Under the pieces are notes generated by a model, which was given only the letters and a program-made list of their open reading frames with translations, searched no databases and was not told where the DNA came from. A stretch of DNA of 64,000 bases, taken from assembly GCA_022448265.1 (NCBI GenBank), contig JAKVCC010000005.1, forward strand, positions 108,314 to 172,313. The letters run 5' to 3'. Positions within the stretch are counted from its first letter, which is position 1, and each line of letters opens with the position of its first letter. Source of the DNA: Pirellulales bacterium (GTDB taxonomy: Bacteria; Planctomycetota; Planctomycetia; Pirellulales; Lacipirellulaceae). Shown piece by piece: positions 9,861-18,535 of the stretch. Both the position numbers and the translations under genes were made by a program.

Positions 9861-10388
9861 TTAGCGCGACTCGGGAGCTTCCTGAGCGGGTCCGCTTCGC
9901 GCGATGGTGCCAAAGAGATGGCCGCCGTGGTCGCCTCCACTCCAAAAACCCGCATAGTGATCGGCGTAGATCATGACTCGCGCGGTATAGGTGCCCAGGC
10001 CAGGGATTGTCATCTCATCGACCGTAATTACCGGCGTATCGCCAGCCCAGCGGATGGGCATCGTTAGGGGTAACGTGACATCGTGGTCGCCGTAGCGGAT
10101 ACTCGCTAAAAAGAGCCACAGATCGTCGCCCAAGTGGCGTACGTTCTTGAGTTCGTAGCGTTCCTGCTTAAGCTTAGTTTCTTCTTCACCGCCGGTCGCT
10201 ACAAAATGACCGACGAGCGCTACGCCGCTGAGCGATTTTTCCAAAACGGCAAATCGATCGACCTGGGGTTCGCTAACAGGGGGTTGGGCTGGGCCTTGTG
10301 CAGTTGTGCAGGCAGTCTGAAGGAAAATTGCCACTGGAACGAATCCCAGGACAAGTGCGAACCCATCGAAAATATTACGATTGCACAT
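9861..10388 (-). CDS. Small exported protein of unknown function
   Basis: A 175-residue protein with an N-terminal hydrophobic segment (FALVLGFVPVAIFLQTAC). Cys27 follows LQTA, which is only a poor lipobox, so it may be a lipoprotein or be cleaved by signal peptidase I. The mature part is compact and beta-rich, with a YADHYAGFWSGGDHGGHLFG motif near the C-terminus. It follows the next minus-strand gene by 80 bp and probably shares its transcript. I recognise no named family, though proteins of this type look specific to planctomycetes (inference). Confidence 0.75.
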   Translation of the reverse strand: MCNRNIFDGFALVLGFVPVAIFLQTACTTAQGPAQPPVSEPQVDRFAVLEKSLSGVALVGHFVATGGEEETKLKQERYELKNVRHLGDDLWLFLASIRYGDHDVTLPLTMPIRWAGDTPVITVDEMTIPGLGTYTARVMIYADHYAGFWSGGDHGGHLFGTIARSGPAQEAPESR

Positions 10389-10468
10389 GGTGCACCTGTT
10401 CCGCGGGCGTTATTGCGGACACCGGCCTTTGCCTGATTATCTTGCGATGGACGCGGGTTTTTGCGAGT

Positions 10469-10999
10469 TTATTTGCGCAAGCCGGGAAAATAGCTGCCCA
10501 AATTCAAGAAGCGGGAAGTGCCGTCAGTTGTCGGCACCTGACCGCCCCGGTTTGGGGACACCTGGCTCGAGGCGTCGACTGCCTGCAATTTACGTTGTTG
10601 ACGCCGCGTCTGGAACGATCGTTCGCGGTCGGTCTCTCTTTGGCGCACTTGGGGCCGCACCCATGCGTGGTAATTGGGTAAGCCCGTCTCGTTTTCGATT
10701 AGATTGAGACTCAAATAGGGACTCAAGGTGGGCTGGCGAACAGCGTTTTCAAACGGCTTGCTACTGGTAAGCGGCACCGGATGAGACATGGCCAAAAGTT
10801 GGGGCCTACGCTGCCCTACGACGGGGTCCGCGGCCACGTTGCCGAAATATCGCATTGCGGGCGTGGGCGGAGTTTGACGCATATTGCCCCTCTGCCAGCG
10901 GGACGCCGACGGCTGGGTTGTCTGGCTCCATGCGTTGGGGTAGGTGCCTATCGCGAGGCCCAACAGGCAAACGAGCCGAATGACTAAGTTTTGGTACAT
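10469..10999 (-). CDS. Exported basic protein, paralogue of the 46.8-kb protein
   Basis: A 176-residue protein. I start it at the ATG of MYQNLVIRLV, preceded by an AAGGAAG site and followed by a signal peptide ending near NAWSQ; the frame extends 26 codons upstream. The mature protein is rich in R, Q, P and S. It shares a motif order with the protein at 46839-47429: KPF, then PT[LV]SPYLSL, then Y and [VI]RP, then an Arg/Gln-rich helix ending QR-[KR]-L, then a T-x-R-x-x-N tail ending in YFP. The two are therefore members of one exported family. Function unknown. It lies upstream of and probably in operon with the 175-residue exported protein. Confidence 0.78.
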   Translation of the reverse strand: MYQNLVIRLVCLLGLAIGTYPNAWSQTTQPSASRWQRGNMRQTPPTPAMRYFGNVAADPVVGQRRPQLLAMSHPVPLTSSKPFENAVRQPTLSPYLSLNLIENETGLPNYHAWVRPQVRQRETDRERSFQTRRQQRKLQAVDASSQVSPNRGGQVPTTDGTSRFLNLGSYFPGLRK

Positions 11000-11233
11000 G
11001 GCAGCTTCCTTGACTTGGAGTCCCCTAAAGGCTTTCCTGATCCGCTTTTTCTTTACTAAGGCGTCCATCCCCTGCAATCGGCAAATCTTTACCCTCGGCT
11101 TGTGCTAGAAGTTGGCCTTTTCGCCAATAAAGGGGTGTCCGGCTAATTTGCTAGCTGGAGGGCGACGGCAGTTGATTGGCGACCAAGACACAAAACCTTG
11201 TTCCGCGCGCGTCTAATCGGACGATAATTAAGC

Positions 11234-11254
11234 AGTCAAAGAATATAGTTGACT
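11234..11254. promoter_or_regulatory. Inverted repeat overlapping the -35 box, candidate operator
   Basis: AGTCAA-N9-TTGACT is a perfect 6-bp inverted repeat whose right arm is the -35 hexamer of the cysH promoter. A second, 8-bp inverted repeat spans the whole promoter: GTCAAAGA (11235-11242) with TCTTTGAC (11281-11288). A repressor bound here would block RNA polymerase. The Rrf2-family gene just downstream of cysH is the obvious candidate regulator (inference). Confidence 0.55.
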
Positions 11255-11277
11255 TTGTAGATCATGTTGCATATGAT
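11249..11277 (+). promoter_or_regulatory. Sigma-70-type promoter of cysH
   Basis: TTGACT (11249-11254), a 17-bp spacer and TATGAT (11272-11277) match the -35 and -10 consensus at five of six positions each, with ideal spacing. Transcription would begin near 11284, giving a leader of about 70 bases before cysH. This is the best promoter I could find in the window. Confidence 0.7.
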
Positions 11278-11354
11278 TAGTCTTTGACGGGGTGGCCTCG
11301 CTGCTGCGGCCGATTCTCGAGGAGATTGAGGCCCCGTTTGCTGGAGAGGGAGAA

Positions 11355-12155
11355 ATGCCAATGCCTACCACAACCAACTCGTCAGCTACACGTTCGGCAT
11401 TGGTTCCCGATTCGGCAGCCGGCCAGACGCACCCCACGCCAGAATTTTTGGCCGATTTGGCCGCGCACAGCGCGCGATTGGAAACGGCGGAGCCGGAAGA
11501 GATTATTACTTGGGCTCACCAGCACTATGCGCCTCAACTGACCATGGCCACGGCATTTGGCCCTGAGGGTTGTGTTATTCTTTCGATGTTGGCCAAGATT
11601 GCGCCAGCAACTCACGTGTTCAATCTCGACACGGGCTATCAGTTTCAGCAAACTCTGGATCTCCGCGATCGCATTGCTGAAAAGTACGGTGTCGAAGTTG
11701 AGATGCTTCAGCCGGAGTTGTCCGTTCCAGAATATGAAGCAATGCACAACGGCCCCCTCTACAAAACTAACCCCACGCAGTGCTGCTTCGACCGGAAGAT
11801 CAGGGTGCTCCAACGGGGGATCCAGGGCAAGCAGGCTTGGATGAGCGGCATTCGCCGCGACCAGAGTGCGGACCGGGCGCAGGCGGCGATCGTTGGTTGG
11901 GACATGAAGTTCGGTATGGTCAAAATAAGCCCGTTGGCGAACTGGACGAAGCAGGATGTCTGGAAGCGGATCCTCGAGGCAAAGGTCCCGTACAACCCAT
12001 TGCACGATCAGGACTACCCAAGCATCGGTTGCTGGCCCTGCACCCGTGCCGTCAGGCAAGGCGAAACCGATCAGCGGGCAGGCCGATGGAGCGGCACGGA
12101 AAAAACGGAATGCGGGCTGCATACGATTCCTGAAAGCGACGGCAGTGGGATTTAG
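11355..12155 (+). CDS. cysH: Phosphoadenylyl/adenylyl-sulfate reductase
   Basis: A 266-residue assimilatory sulfonucleotide reductase that reduces (P)APS to sulfite with thioredoxin. I chose the ATG at 11355, behind a GGAGAGGG site. The PP-loop-like core carries TAFGPEGCVIL (near residue 66) and FNLDTGYQF. The paired cysteines CC at about 143-144 and CxxC at 226-229 are the four ligands of a 4Fe-4S cluster; enzymes with this cluster mostly use APS directly. The C-terminal ECGLH supplies the redox-active cysteine. An Rrf2 regulator follows 90 bp downstream. cysD and a cysN-cysC fusion on the other strand complete the route from sulfate to sulfite, so APS and PAPS would both be available. Confidence 0.95.
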   Translation: MPMPTTTNSSATRSALVPDSAAGQTHPTPEFLADLAAHSARLETAEPEEIITWAHQHYAPQLTMATAFGPEGCVILSMLAKIAPATHVFNLDTGYQFQQTLDLRDRIAEKYGVEVEMLQPELSVPEYEAMHNGPLYKTNPTQCCFDRKIRVLQRGIQGKQAWMSGIRRDQSADRAQAAIVGWDMKFGMVKISPLANWTKQDVWKRILEAKVPYNPLHDQDYPSIGCWPCTRAVRQGETDQRAGRWSGTEKTECGLHTIPESDGSGI

Positions 12156-12244
12156 CGGTGCAGCGCGAGTCTCTAGGACCAGGGATCGAAGCCAACGTTT
12201 TGACTGTGGATTGATCCAAAAACACCCCGGCCCCTTCCTCCACC

Positions 12245-12670
12245 ATGTTTCTCACAGCCAAGGCCGAATACGCCTGTCTGGCCATGCTTGAACTGGCTGT
12301 GCATTACGGGATGCGGCAGCCCGTGCAGGTGCGCCGGATTGCGGAGCGGCACGGAATTCCGTCGCCGTTTTTAGTGCAGATATTGCAAAACCTGAAACGG
12401 GCGGCACTAATTACGAGCACCCGCGGCGCTAGCGGCGGTTATCAGTTGGCTCGCGCGCCGGAAGACATATCATTGTCTGACGTACTGGGCGCCGTCGATG
12501 GCGCTAAGGAATCGAGTTCGTGTGCAGCAACGGCCTCACCACTCGCGCCGGTACTGGATGATGTTTGCCGGGAACTGTCCTCCGACCGGCGGGCCCGACT
12601 CGAAGGCATCAGCCTTGCGCAGCTAGTGGACCGCGCTCCGGCTCGCGGCGAGCCCATGTGGTATATTTAG
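12245..12670 (+). CDS. Rrf2-family transcriptional regulator
   Basis: A 141-residue winged-helix regulator. The N-terminal FLTAKAEYACLAMLELA, the VRRIAERHGIPSPFLVQIL recognition region and TRGASGGYQLAR wing are typical of Rrf2 proteins such as CymR and IscR. Only one Cys lies in the region where IscR-type proteins bind a cluster, so a 2Fe-2S sensor is unlikely. CymR controls sulfur metabolism through cysteine synthase, which makes the placement between cysH and cysNC/cysD suggestive. It probably shares the cysH transcript and may act on the palindromes at 11234-11288 (inference). Confidence 0.92.
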   Translation: MFLTAKAEYACLAMLELAVHYGMRQPVQVRRIAERHGIPSPFLVQILQNLKRAALITSTRGASGGYQLARAPEDISLSDVLGAVDGAKESSSCAATASPLAPVLDDVCRELSSDRRARLEGISLAQLVDRAPARGEPMWYI

Positions 12671-12825
12671 CCCGCATTTTTCGCCACGACTTTGCTGCGC
12701 TGGTCCTGGTACTCGCACCGCAATGCACCAAGCGCAGCCGCATCGTCTGCAGCTGCCCAACCAATGCGACCAGGCAAGAGAATTGATGCCAAAACAAAAA
12801 ATACGACGCTCAGGTTTTTATTCAT
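12667..12825 (-). CDS. Possible small exported peptide, doubtful
   Basis: An open frame of 52 codons from an ATG at 12825, giving a signal-like start (MNKNLSVVFFVLASILLPG, cut after GWAAA) and a short mature part with one Cys. The last codons coincide with a 27-bp sequence that recurs at 18509-18535, and the stop overlaps the end of the Rrf2 gene by 4 bp. That overlap with a repeat lowers confidence that it is a real gene. No family recognised. Confidence 0.3.
   Translation of the reverse strand: MNKNLSVVFFVLASILLPGRIGWAAADDAAALGALRCEYQDQRSKVVAKNAG
12672..12698. repeat. 27-bp dispersed repeat, copy 1
   Basis: CCGCATTTTT followed by CxCCACGAxTxTGCTGC matches 18509-18535 at 24 of 27 positions. 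Both copies lie just 3' of a gene on the plus strand. Confidence 0.5.
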
Positions 12826-13450
12826 TAACCTGACATCTTGCATAGGGGCAACGTCTGACAACTGCTTTAGGCGATGTTTCCATTTGGGTTGAGCTTGGAC
12901 CCGATCCGGGCTCAAGCTGTGGTGATTATATCACGCCCCCCCCGTATCAAGCGCGGCGGAATTATCTCTTTCGGCAAGTGCGCAGCCGACTGCTGCGCTA
13001 GCGGCACCCAATGACGACGATCCAGACGTTACGCGCCAAAATGCTTCCTTATGAGTTTGAGCGCAGCGAAGCATCTCATGCTGGTGTCGGAGAGCCCGCG
13101 CTGCGCCCAGGATGACAGCCGTGGCAAGCTTGAAACTCACCCGCCCTGCCGTCACACCGCGGGGTTTGAACCGACAGAGTTTGCCAGGCGGTCGGCCGAA
13201 TCGGTCCGGACGGCTCGTTTCGCATGACGACTCCCAATCGCGATGGCGGGGCCATTGGCCAACACGTGGTTGCCGTGCATTGCCGCCGCGAACCTACTCC
13301 TGAGCAGTCGCGGAATCTGGTCGTTCCGGAATCACTGATCCCGCTACAATACGCGCGGGAGGATCAATGGCCACTCGCCTTCCAGTTAGAGGATGGCAGG
13401 AATGAATTGCCAATCCAACTGGAAGATGCCCAATAACAGAATACACGGCT
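12826..13450. other. Convergent intergenic region, nothing firm
   Basis: About 620 bases lie between the Rrf2 gene and the 3' end of the cysN-cysC fusion. A 70-codon frame at 13224-13436 on the plus strand has no ribosome site and no recognisable motif, and I do not call it. No terminator hairpin with a T-run was found. Confidence 0.4.
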
Positions 13451-15382
13451 TTAAGAAATAATCCCTCTTTCACTGAGTAGCGCCATGAGCTGGTCGACGC
13501 ACCCGATGGGATCGAGGTCATTCGTTTGCAGGACCAGATCGGGGCTCAGCGGTGCCTCGTAGGCGGAGGTGACACCAGGGAAGTTGGCAATCTCGCCCAG
13601 ATCGGCTGCGCGATACAGGCCCTTCTGGTCGCGCGTCCGGCATACTTCCACCGGCACATCGAGGTGCACTACTAGGAATCGCTCGGGCCCAATGACTTCG
13701 GCCGCTTTTTGGCGGACTGTTGCGCGCGGGGCGAGCATCGCCGCGATACATATCAGTCCGGCGTCGTTCATCAATTTAGCCACTTCAGCGCCGCGCCGCA
13801 GGTTTTCACTGCGATCGTCGGCGGTAAAGCCAAGATCCCTGCTAATACCGCGCCGCATATTCTGGCCGTCTAAAACACAGCAGGCCCTGCCTTCGTGGAA
13901 CAGGCGTCGCTCCAAGGCGTACGCTAGCGTGGTTTTGCCAGCGCCTGCCAGGCCCGTCAGTAGGAGAGTCGCCGGTTTCTGGCCAAACCGGGCATGCCTT
14001 TCTTGGAGTGTAACATTGCTGCGCTCTGTATGGAGATGTTCGTCAGCCTGATCATCCCAGTGGTCAGTTTCGTCGGCCGTTTTGCGATCGAGTATCATGC
14101 CGGCGCCTACCGTCACATTGGACACGCGATCGATGATGACAAACGATCCGGTGCCCTTATTGCGCCGATAACCGTCCAGCGCAATTGCCTGGTTGAGTTG
14201 AACCTGACAGCGACCGATTTCGTTGAGTTCCAGCGTGGGTGCCGGGTTCCGATGCAATGTATTGACATCAATCTTATATCGTAGCGTGCTGATCCGCCCA
14301 CTAGCCATCTTGCTGCAGTGCTTGACCCAGTATTCTTTGCCTGGCACCAAAGACTCGTCGGCCATCCAAACAATCGAAGCGTCGAACTTGTTGGTTACCG
14401 ACGGTAGGTTTTCGGGACGGACAATCATGTCGCCGCGACTAATGTCGATTTCGTCTTCGGTCGTGAGTGTCACGGCGAGCGGAGCAAACGCTTCCTCCAG
14501 CTCTCCGTCGTAGGTGACGATGGATTTGATACGGCTTTTTCGTCTGGAGGGGAGCACCATGACTTCGTCGCCGCGGTGGACCATTCCGGAAGCGATCGTT
14601 CCGCAGAATCCGCGGAAATCAAGATGGGGCCGATTGACGTATTGCACAGGCATGCGAAAGTCGATCAGGTTGCGGTCCGACGCTATATTCACGTTTTCCA
14701 GATGGTGCATCAGCGTTGCGCCCTCATGCCAAGGCATATTGGGGCTGTGCTCAAGCAGATTGTCGCCCTTGAGCGCGCTGATCGGGATAAAATGCTGGTC
14801 TGGCATGTCGAGGCGCGTGGCGAAGTCGCGATACTCGCGCACTATTTCGTCGTATCTTTCCTGAGAAAAATCGACCAAATCCATTTTGTTGATGGCGACT
14901 AAAACGTGCTTGATGCCCAGCAGAGACACGATGAACGAGTGCCTTTTGGTTTGGGTCATTACACCGTGGCGGGCATCGATGAGAATGATTGCTAGGTCGC
15001 ACGTCGAAGCGCCCGTGGCCATATTGCGCGTATACTGCTCATGCCCAGGGCAGTCGGCGATGATAAACTTGCGCTTTGCCGTTGAGAAGTAACGGTAGGC
15101 GACATCGATCGTAATGCCTTGCTCTCGCTCGGCCTTGAGCCCGTCGGTCAAGAGGGCCGGGTCAAACTCGCCGCCGGTCGTGCCGTGCGTTGCCGAAGCC
15201 TGCTCGACCGCCGCGAGCTGGTCTTCGTAAATCATCTTCGCCTCGTAGAGCAGCATCCCAATGAGCGTACTCTTGCCGTCGTCGACGCTGCCGCACGTCA
15301 AGAAGCGCAGCAACTCCTTGTTCTCGTGCTGCTTGAGATAAGCGTCAATATCTGTGGCGATCAGGTCGGATTGATGAGACAA
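13451..15382 (-). CDS. cysNC: Sulfate adenylyltransferase subunit 1 / adenylylsulfate kinase fusion
   Basis: A 643-residue fusion. The N-terminal CysN part is a translational GTPase relative: P-loop GSVDDGKST near residue 31, DCPGHEQY near 110, NKMD near 163, then two beta-barrel domains. With CysD it makes APS from sulfate and ATP. The C-terminal CysC part, from about residue 465, has P-loop GLAGAGKTT and [15 protein letters not shown] and phosphorylates APS to PAPS. I choose the TTG at 15382, one base after the cysD stop (TGAATTG) with a GAAAGAAGGG site upstream. It gives [16 protein letters not shown], the usual CysN opening. A longer TTG-started frame to 15439 would overlap cysD by 56 bp. 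Confidence 0.93.
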   Translation of the reverse strand: MSHQSDLIATDIDAYLKQHENKELLRFLTCGSVDDGKSTLIGMLLYEAKMIYEDQLAAVEQASATHGTTGGEFDPALLTDGLKAEREQGITIDVAYRYFSTAKRKFIIADCPGHEQYTRNMATGASTCDLAIILIDARHGVMTQTKRHSFIVSLLGIKHVLVAINKMDLVDFSQERYDEIVREYRDFATRLDMPDQHFIPISALKGDNLLEHSPNMPWHEGATLMHHLENVNIASDRNLIDFRMPVQYVNRPHLDFRGFCGTIASGMVHRGDEVMVLPSRRKSRIKSIVTYDGELEEAFAPLAVTLTTEDEIDISRGDMIVRPENLPSVTNKFDASIVWMADESLVPGKEYWVKHCSKMASGRISTLRYKIDVNTLHRNPAPTLELNEIGRCQVQLNQAIALDGYRRNKGTGSFVIIDRVSNVTVGAGMILDRKTADETDHWDDQADEHLHTERSNVTLQERHARFGQKPATLLLTGLAGAGKTTLAYALERRLFHEGRACCVLDGQNMRRGISRDLGFTADDRSENLRRGAEVAKLMNDAGLICIAAMLAPRATVRQKAAEVIGPERFLVVHLDVPVEVCRTRDQKGLYRAADLGEIANFPGVTSAYEAPLSPDLVLQTNDLDPIGCVDQLMALLSERGIIS

Positions 15383-15383
15383 T

Positions 15384-16319
15384 TCAGAAATACCCTTCTT
15401 TCTTTTTTTCTTCCATTGATCCCTGCTGGTCGTAGTCAATTACTCGGCCTTGCCGTTCGCTGGTAGTGGTAAGCAGCATCTCCTGGATAATTCCGGGGAG
15501 CGTCGTGGCCGTACTCTCGACTGCACCGGTCAATGGGTAACAGCCCAAAGTCCGGAAGCGAACCATTTTTTCTTCGACAGTATCACCATCTTCGATTGGC
15601 ATGCGGTCGTCGTTTACGTTGATCCATACGCCATTTTTCTCAACCACCTTACGCTTCTTCGCCAGGTAGAGATCGGGGATGGGGATCTGCTCCAAATGAA
15701 TGTACTGCCATACATCAAGCTCTGTCCAATTCGAAAGAGGAAACACGCGGATACTGTCGCCCTTGTGGACTTTGCCGTTGTACAGATTCCAAAGTTCGGG
15801 CCGTTGGTTTTTTGGGTCCCAGCGATGAAATTCGTCGCGGAAGGAATAAACGCGTTCCTTGGCACGCGATTTCTCCTCATCACGACGAGCACCGCCAAAC
15901 GCGGCATCAAACTGATGTTTGTCCAGGGCTTGCTTCAGCGCCGAAGTTTTCATGATGTCGGTGTGCACTTTGCTTCCGTGCGAGAATGGACCGACTCCCT
16001 CCTTCACGCCATCTTCATTGGTGTGGACGATAAGGTCCCAGCCCAATTCACAGCGTATTAGCTTGTCGCGGAACTCAATCATTTCCTTGAATTTCCACGT
16101 GGTATCGACATGCATCAGTGGAAAAGGCGGCTTGCCAGGAGAGAACGCTTTTTCCGCCAGCCGGACCATTACCGCCGAGTCCTTGCCGACCGAGTAGAGC
16201 ATTACCGGATTGTCAAATTCGGCGGCTACTTCGCGGATGATGTAAATGCTTTCGGCTTCGAGCTGCTTGAGATGTGTGAGATTGTAGGAGGTCATCGAAG
16301 CTGATGTGGTTGTCGTCAT
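15384..16319 (-). CDS. cysD: Sulfate adenylyltransferase subunit 2
   Basis: A 311-residue PP-loop ATP pyrophosphatase subunit that adenylates sulfate together with CysN. Motifs: [24 protein letters not shown] at the start of the conserved region, the PP-loop [12 protein letters not shown] near residue 42, [30 protein letters not shown] near 146, and [12 protein letters not shown] near the C-terminus. The start is either the ATG at 16319 (used here) or the one at 16295 (MTSYNLTHL); neither has a clear ribosome site. It is the first gene of the cysD-cysNC unit, with translation of cysNC apparently coupled to its stop. Confidence 0.95.
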   Translation of the reverse strand: MTTTTSASMTSYNLTHLKQLEAESIYIIREVAAEFDNPVMLYSVGKDSAVMVRLAEKAFSPGKPPFPLMHVDTTWKFKEMIEFRDKLIRCELGWDLIVHTNEDGVKEGVGPFSHGSKVHTDIMKTSALKQALDKHQFDAAFGGARRDEEKSRAKERVYSFRDEFHRWDPKNQRPELWNLYNGKVHKGDSIRVFPLSNWTELDVWQYIHLEQIPIPDLYLAKKRKVVEKNGVWINVNDDRMPIEDGDTVEEKMVRFRTLGCYPLTGAVESTATTLPGIIQEMLLTTTSERQGRVIDYDQQGSMEEKKKEGYF

Positions 16320-16767
16320 GGGAAGGAAACTGTTCACTGCCTTGGTGCAGACGCGGTCGCTACCAAGCTGGCTCGTGTGCGACACCGGCAGATGGAGCGC
16401 CAGGGGACACTTGGCGTCCGGTCCACAGATTCGGTAGTGTAGATGTCCTTAATCCGGAAAACAACTCGAGCTGGCGGGTTCACATGGGATAGCCGGAAGA
16501 ATCCTTATTTTCAGCGGCTCAAAGCCCCTGCGGAGCAATGATCCACTACGTAGTTGCCTTGAAAACACCGGGCCCAGTGCGGATAATAGACTCCGTCGTC
16601 TGGTGGCCTTGAGGATGACGGGCTCTTTCGGAACAGAATTCGGCAGCGGGGTTTCGCCCCGACGACGGGTGCGTGCAGGGAGCAAGCCAGGCTGGTTGCT
16701 TGTGGCGTGGCCCCTCACACGCGACTTTTGCTTTTCTGAGGTCCCTAGTAGAGGCGATTCTCATCTC
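16320..16767. other. Divergent intergenic region
   Basis: About 450 bases between cysD and the subtilase-like gene. I looked for a copy of the cysH palindrome (GTCAAAGA/TCTTTGAC) in front of cysD and did not find one. No riboswitch-like structure was recognised. Confidence 0.4.
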
Positions 16768-18486
16768 ATGATGCGCCCAAGCTTCAGAGCAGAAGTGGTC
16801 GTCCCCTGCTGCCGCTGCGCGCTGGTATCGACGCTTGGCATCTTGCTCTGGGCTGCTTTGGCAAGTGGTGCGTGGGGGGCGTGGCAAGACGACATTGGCT
16901 ACACCCAGTTGCAGGATTTTTTGGGTAGCAACTTGCCCGATGGAAGCGGCGTACCGATTGCCCTGGTCGAAGCTGACACGGGGGGCAGATACTACCCCAA
17001 TACAAACGACATTGAATTTGGTTCTTCAAGCGACCCCTTGCAAGCAGATGTCACTTTTATCGATGGCAGTGGCGGACAGGCGGCTGGGATTTCGGGGCAC
17101 GCAACCAGTCAAGCCGAGAGTTTTTTTGGGAATGCCACGAGTGTCGCACCTGCGGCAAATGGCGTCACGGTCTACGAGGCGGAGGACTATTTAAATGAGA
17201 TCCTCAATTTAGCGGCTACTAATAGCACGGTTCCGGCTCCGCAAGAGTTTCGAGTACAAAATTTCAGCTGGATTAAAACGGGCTGGAGCGAAAACGAAGA
17301 TCGCGAAGCACTCCGGCGTTTCGACTATGCGATCGACACCAATAACATTACCGCCTTGGTGGCTCTTAGTAACGCAAGCTCTCCGCTGCCCGCGCTGTTG
17401 AGCCATAGCTACAATTCACTTGCAATCGGCTGTGCGGATGGTGCCCACAGTTCGGGATTAACCAACGTGTCCCGCTATGGTGTTGGGCGCAGTAAGCCTG
17501 ATCTGGTAGCGCCGCGCGGATCGACGAGTTCGGCCACTTCGTCGACTAGTTCAGCGGCCACTTTTTTACATAGCGCTGATTTCGTGCAGGGAACCGACGC
17601 AGCCCAGTCGGAGACGATGAAATCCATCCTGATGGCAGGGGCCACCAAAGCCGAATTTCCCACCTGGAGTCAATTAGATGCTGACGGCCAGTGGCATCCG
17701 CTGGACGATACCTACGGTGCGGGAGAATTGAACCTATACAATAGCTATCTGATTGCGATGGGAGGGCAAGCCGTTGGGAATACGACTACGCCAACTCCAG
17801 CTGCCAGTCACGGTTGGGATTACCAAACCGTTCAACCAGGGGCTCTCAATAAGTTGCTCTATGACTTCGTCGTTCCTACCGGTAGCGTCGCAGCCGAGCT
17901 ATCGATTGTGCTGGCTTGGAACGCCGAAACCAGTGCCCCATTTCATACGGGTGACCCTGTGGTCGCAGATCTCGATCTCGAATTGGTCGATTCGCTGGGG
18001 ATGCCCGTCGACCTAGACCCCGAAGACTCTCTGGTCGAGGGTTTGAGTCAGAGCGATGTGGACAATGTGGAACATCTTTACGTCTCAAACCTTCCGGCCG
18101 GTACCTACACCCTCGGCGTGTCCAGCGACGACCTGGCCCGCGATTTTGGGCTGAGTTGGCGAACGTCTACGCTGTTTCTCGCGCCTTCCGCTGACTTTGA
18201 TGCGGATGGCGATCTCGACGCGGTCGACTTTCTCACCTGGCAGCAGGGTTACGGTACGCTGCTTGGGGCCACCCTAGCCATGGGTGATGGCGACGGCGAT
18301 GGTGACGTTGATGCCGATGATCTGGCGATTTTTAACGCCGGCTTCGGCTCATCGCCGCCTCCTCTTGCAGGTTTCTCGATAGCCGCACCCGAGCCAGCCA
18401 GCGCGGTTTTGGCAGCAGCGGGTCTATTTGCCTTCTTCCTGTCGCGGCGACCACCACGCGATGTGGCCAACGCTTACCACTGCTGA
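16768..18486 (+). CDS. Subtilase-like exported protein with dockerin repeats and PEP-CTERM anchor
   Basis: A 572-residue protein, started at the ATG at 16768 because a signal peptide follows (LVSTLGILLWAALASGAWGAW). Residues about 50-390 resemble an S8 subtilase: IALVEADTGG could hold the Asp, SGHATSQAESFFG the His, NFSW the oxyanion Asn region, and KPDLVAP followed by STSSAATF the Ser. The motifs are degenerate, so activity is uncertain. A beta-sandwich-like segment follows. Then come two dockerin-type calcium loops (DFDADGDLDAVDFLTW and DGDGDGDVDADDLAIF, about 473-520). The tail is PEP-CTERM: EPASAVLAAAGLFAFFLSRR. It should be exported and processed by an exosortase-like enzyme, none of which is in this window. 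Confidence 0.82.
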   Translation: MMRPSFRAEVVVPCCRCALVSTLGILLWAALASGAWGAWQDDIGYTQLQDFLGSNLPDGSGVPIALVEADTGGRYYPNTNDIEFGSSSDPLQADVTFIDGSGGQAAGISGHATSQAESFFGNATSVAPAANGVTVYEAEDYLNEILNLAATNSTVPAPQEFRVQNFSWIKTGWSENEDREALRRFDYAIDTNNITALVALSNASSPLPALLSHSYNSLAIGCADGAHSSGLTNVSRYGVGRSKPDLVAPRGSTSSATSSTSSAATFLHSADFVQGTDAAQSETMKSILMAGATKAEFPTWSQLDADGQWHPLDDTYGAGELNLYNSYLIAMGGQAVGNTTTPTPAASHGWDYQTVQPGALNKLLYDFVVPTGSVAAELSIVLAWNAETSAPFHTGDPVVADLDLELVDSLGMPVDLDPEDSLVEGLSQSDVDNVEHLYVSNLPAGTYTLGVSSDDLARDFGLSWRTSTLFLAPSADFDADGDLDAVDFLTWQQGYGTLLGATLAMGDGDGDGDVDADDLAIFNAGFGSSPPPLAGFSIAAPEPASAVLAAAGLFAFFLSRRPPRDVANAYHC

Positions 18487-18508
18487 TCGTTGCTAACTCA
18501 CATCGAGA

Positions 18509-18535
18509 CCGCATTTTTCACCACGATTCTGCTGC
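18509..18535. repeat. 27-bp dispersed repeat, copy 2
   Basis: Matches 12672-12698 at 24 of 27 positions. It lies 23 bp after the stop of the subtilase-like gene. Confidence 0.5.

Larger units (their letters stand above)
11000..11354. other. Intergenic region with the cysH promoter
   Basis: This divergent gap of 355 bases separates the exported protein gene from cysH. It contains the promoter and inverted repeats described at 11234-11288. The leader between promoter and cysH start contains an 18-bp sequence (11289-11306) that recurs exactly at 20306-20323. Confidence 0.6.

Noticed and set aside
12931..13436. Frames of 60-75 codons between the Rrf2 gene and cysNC
   Set aside because: No ribosome sites, signal peptides or recognisable motifs; they look like chance frames.
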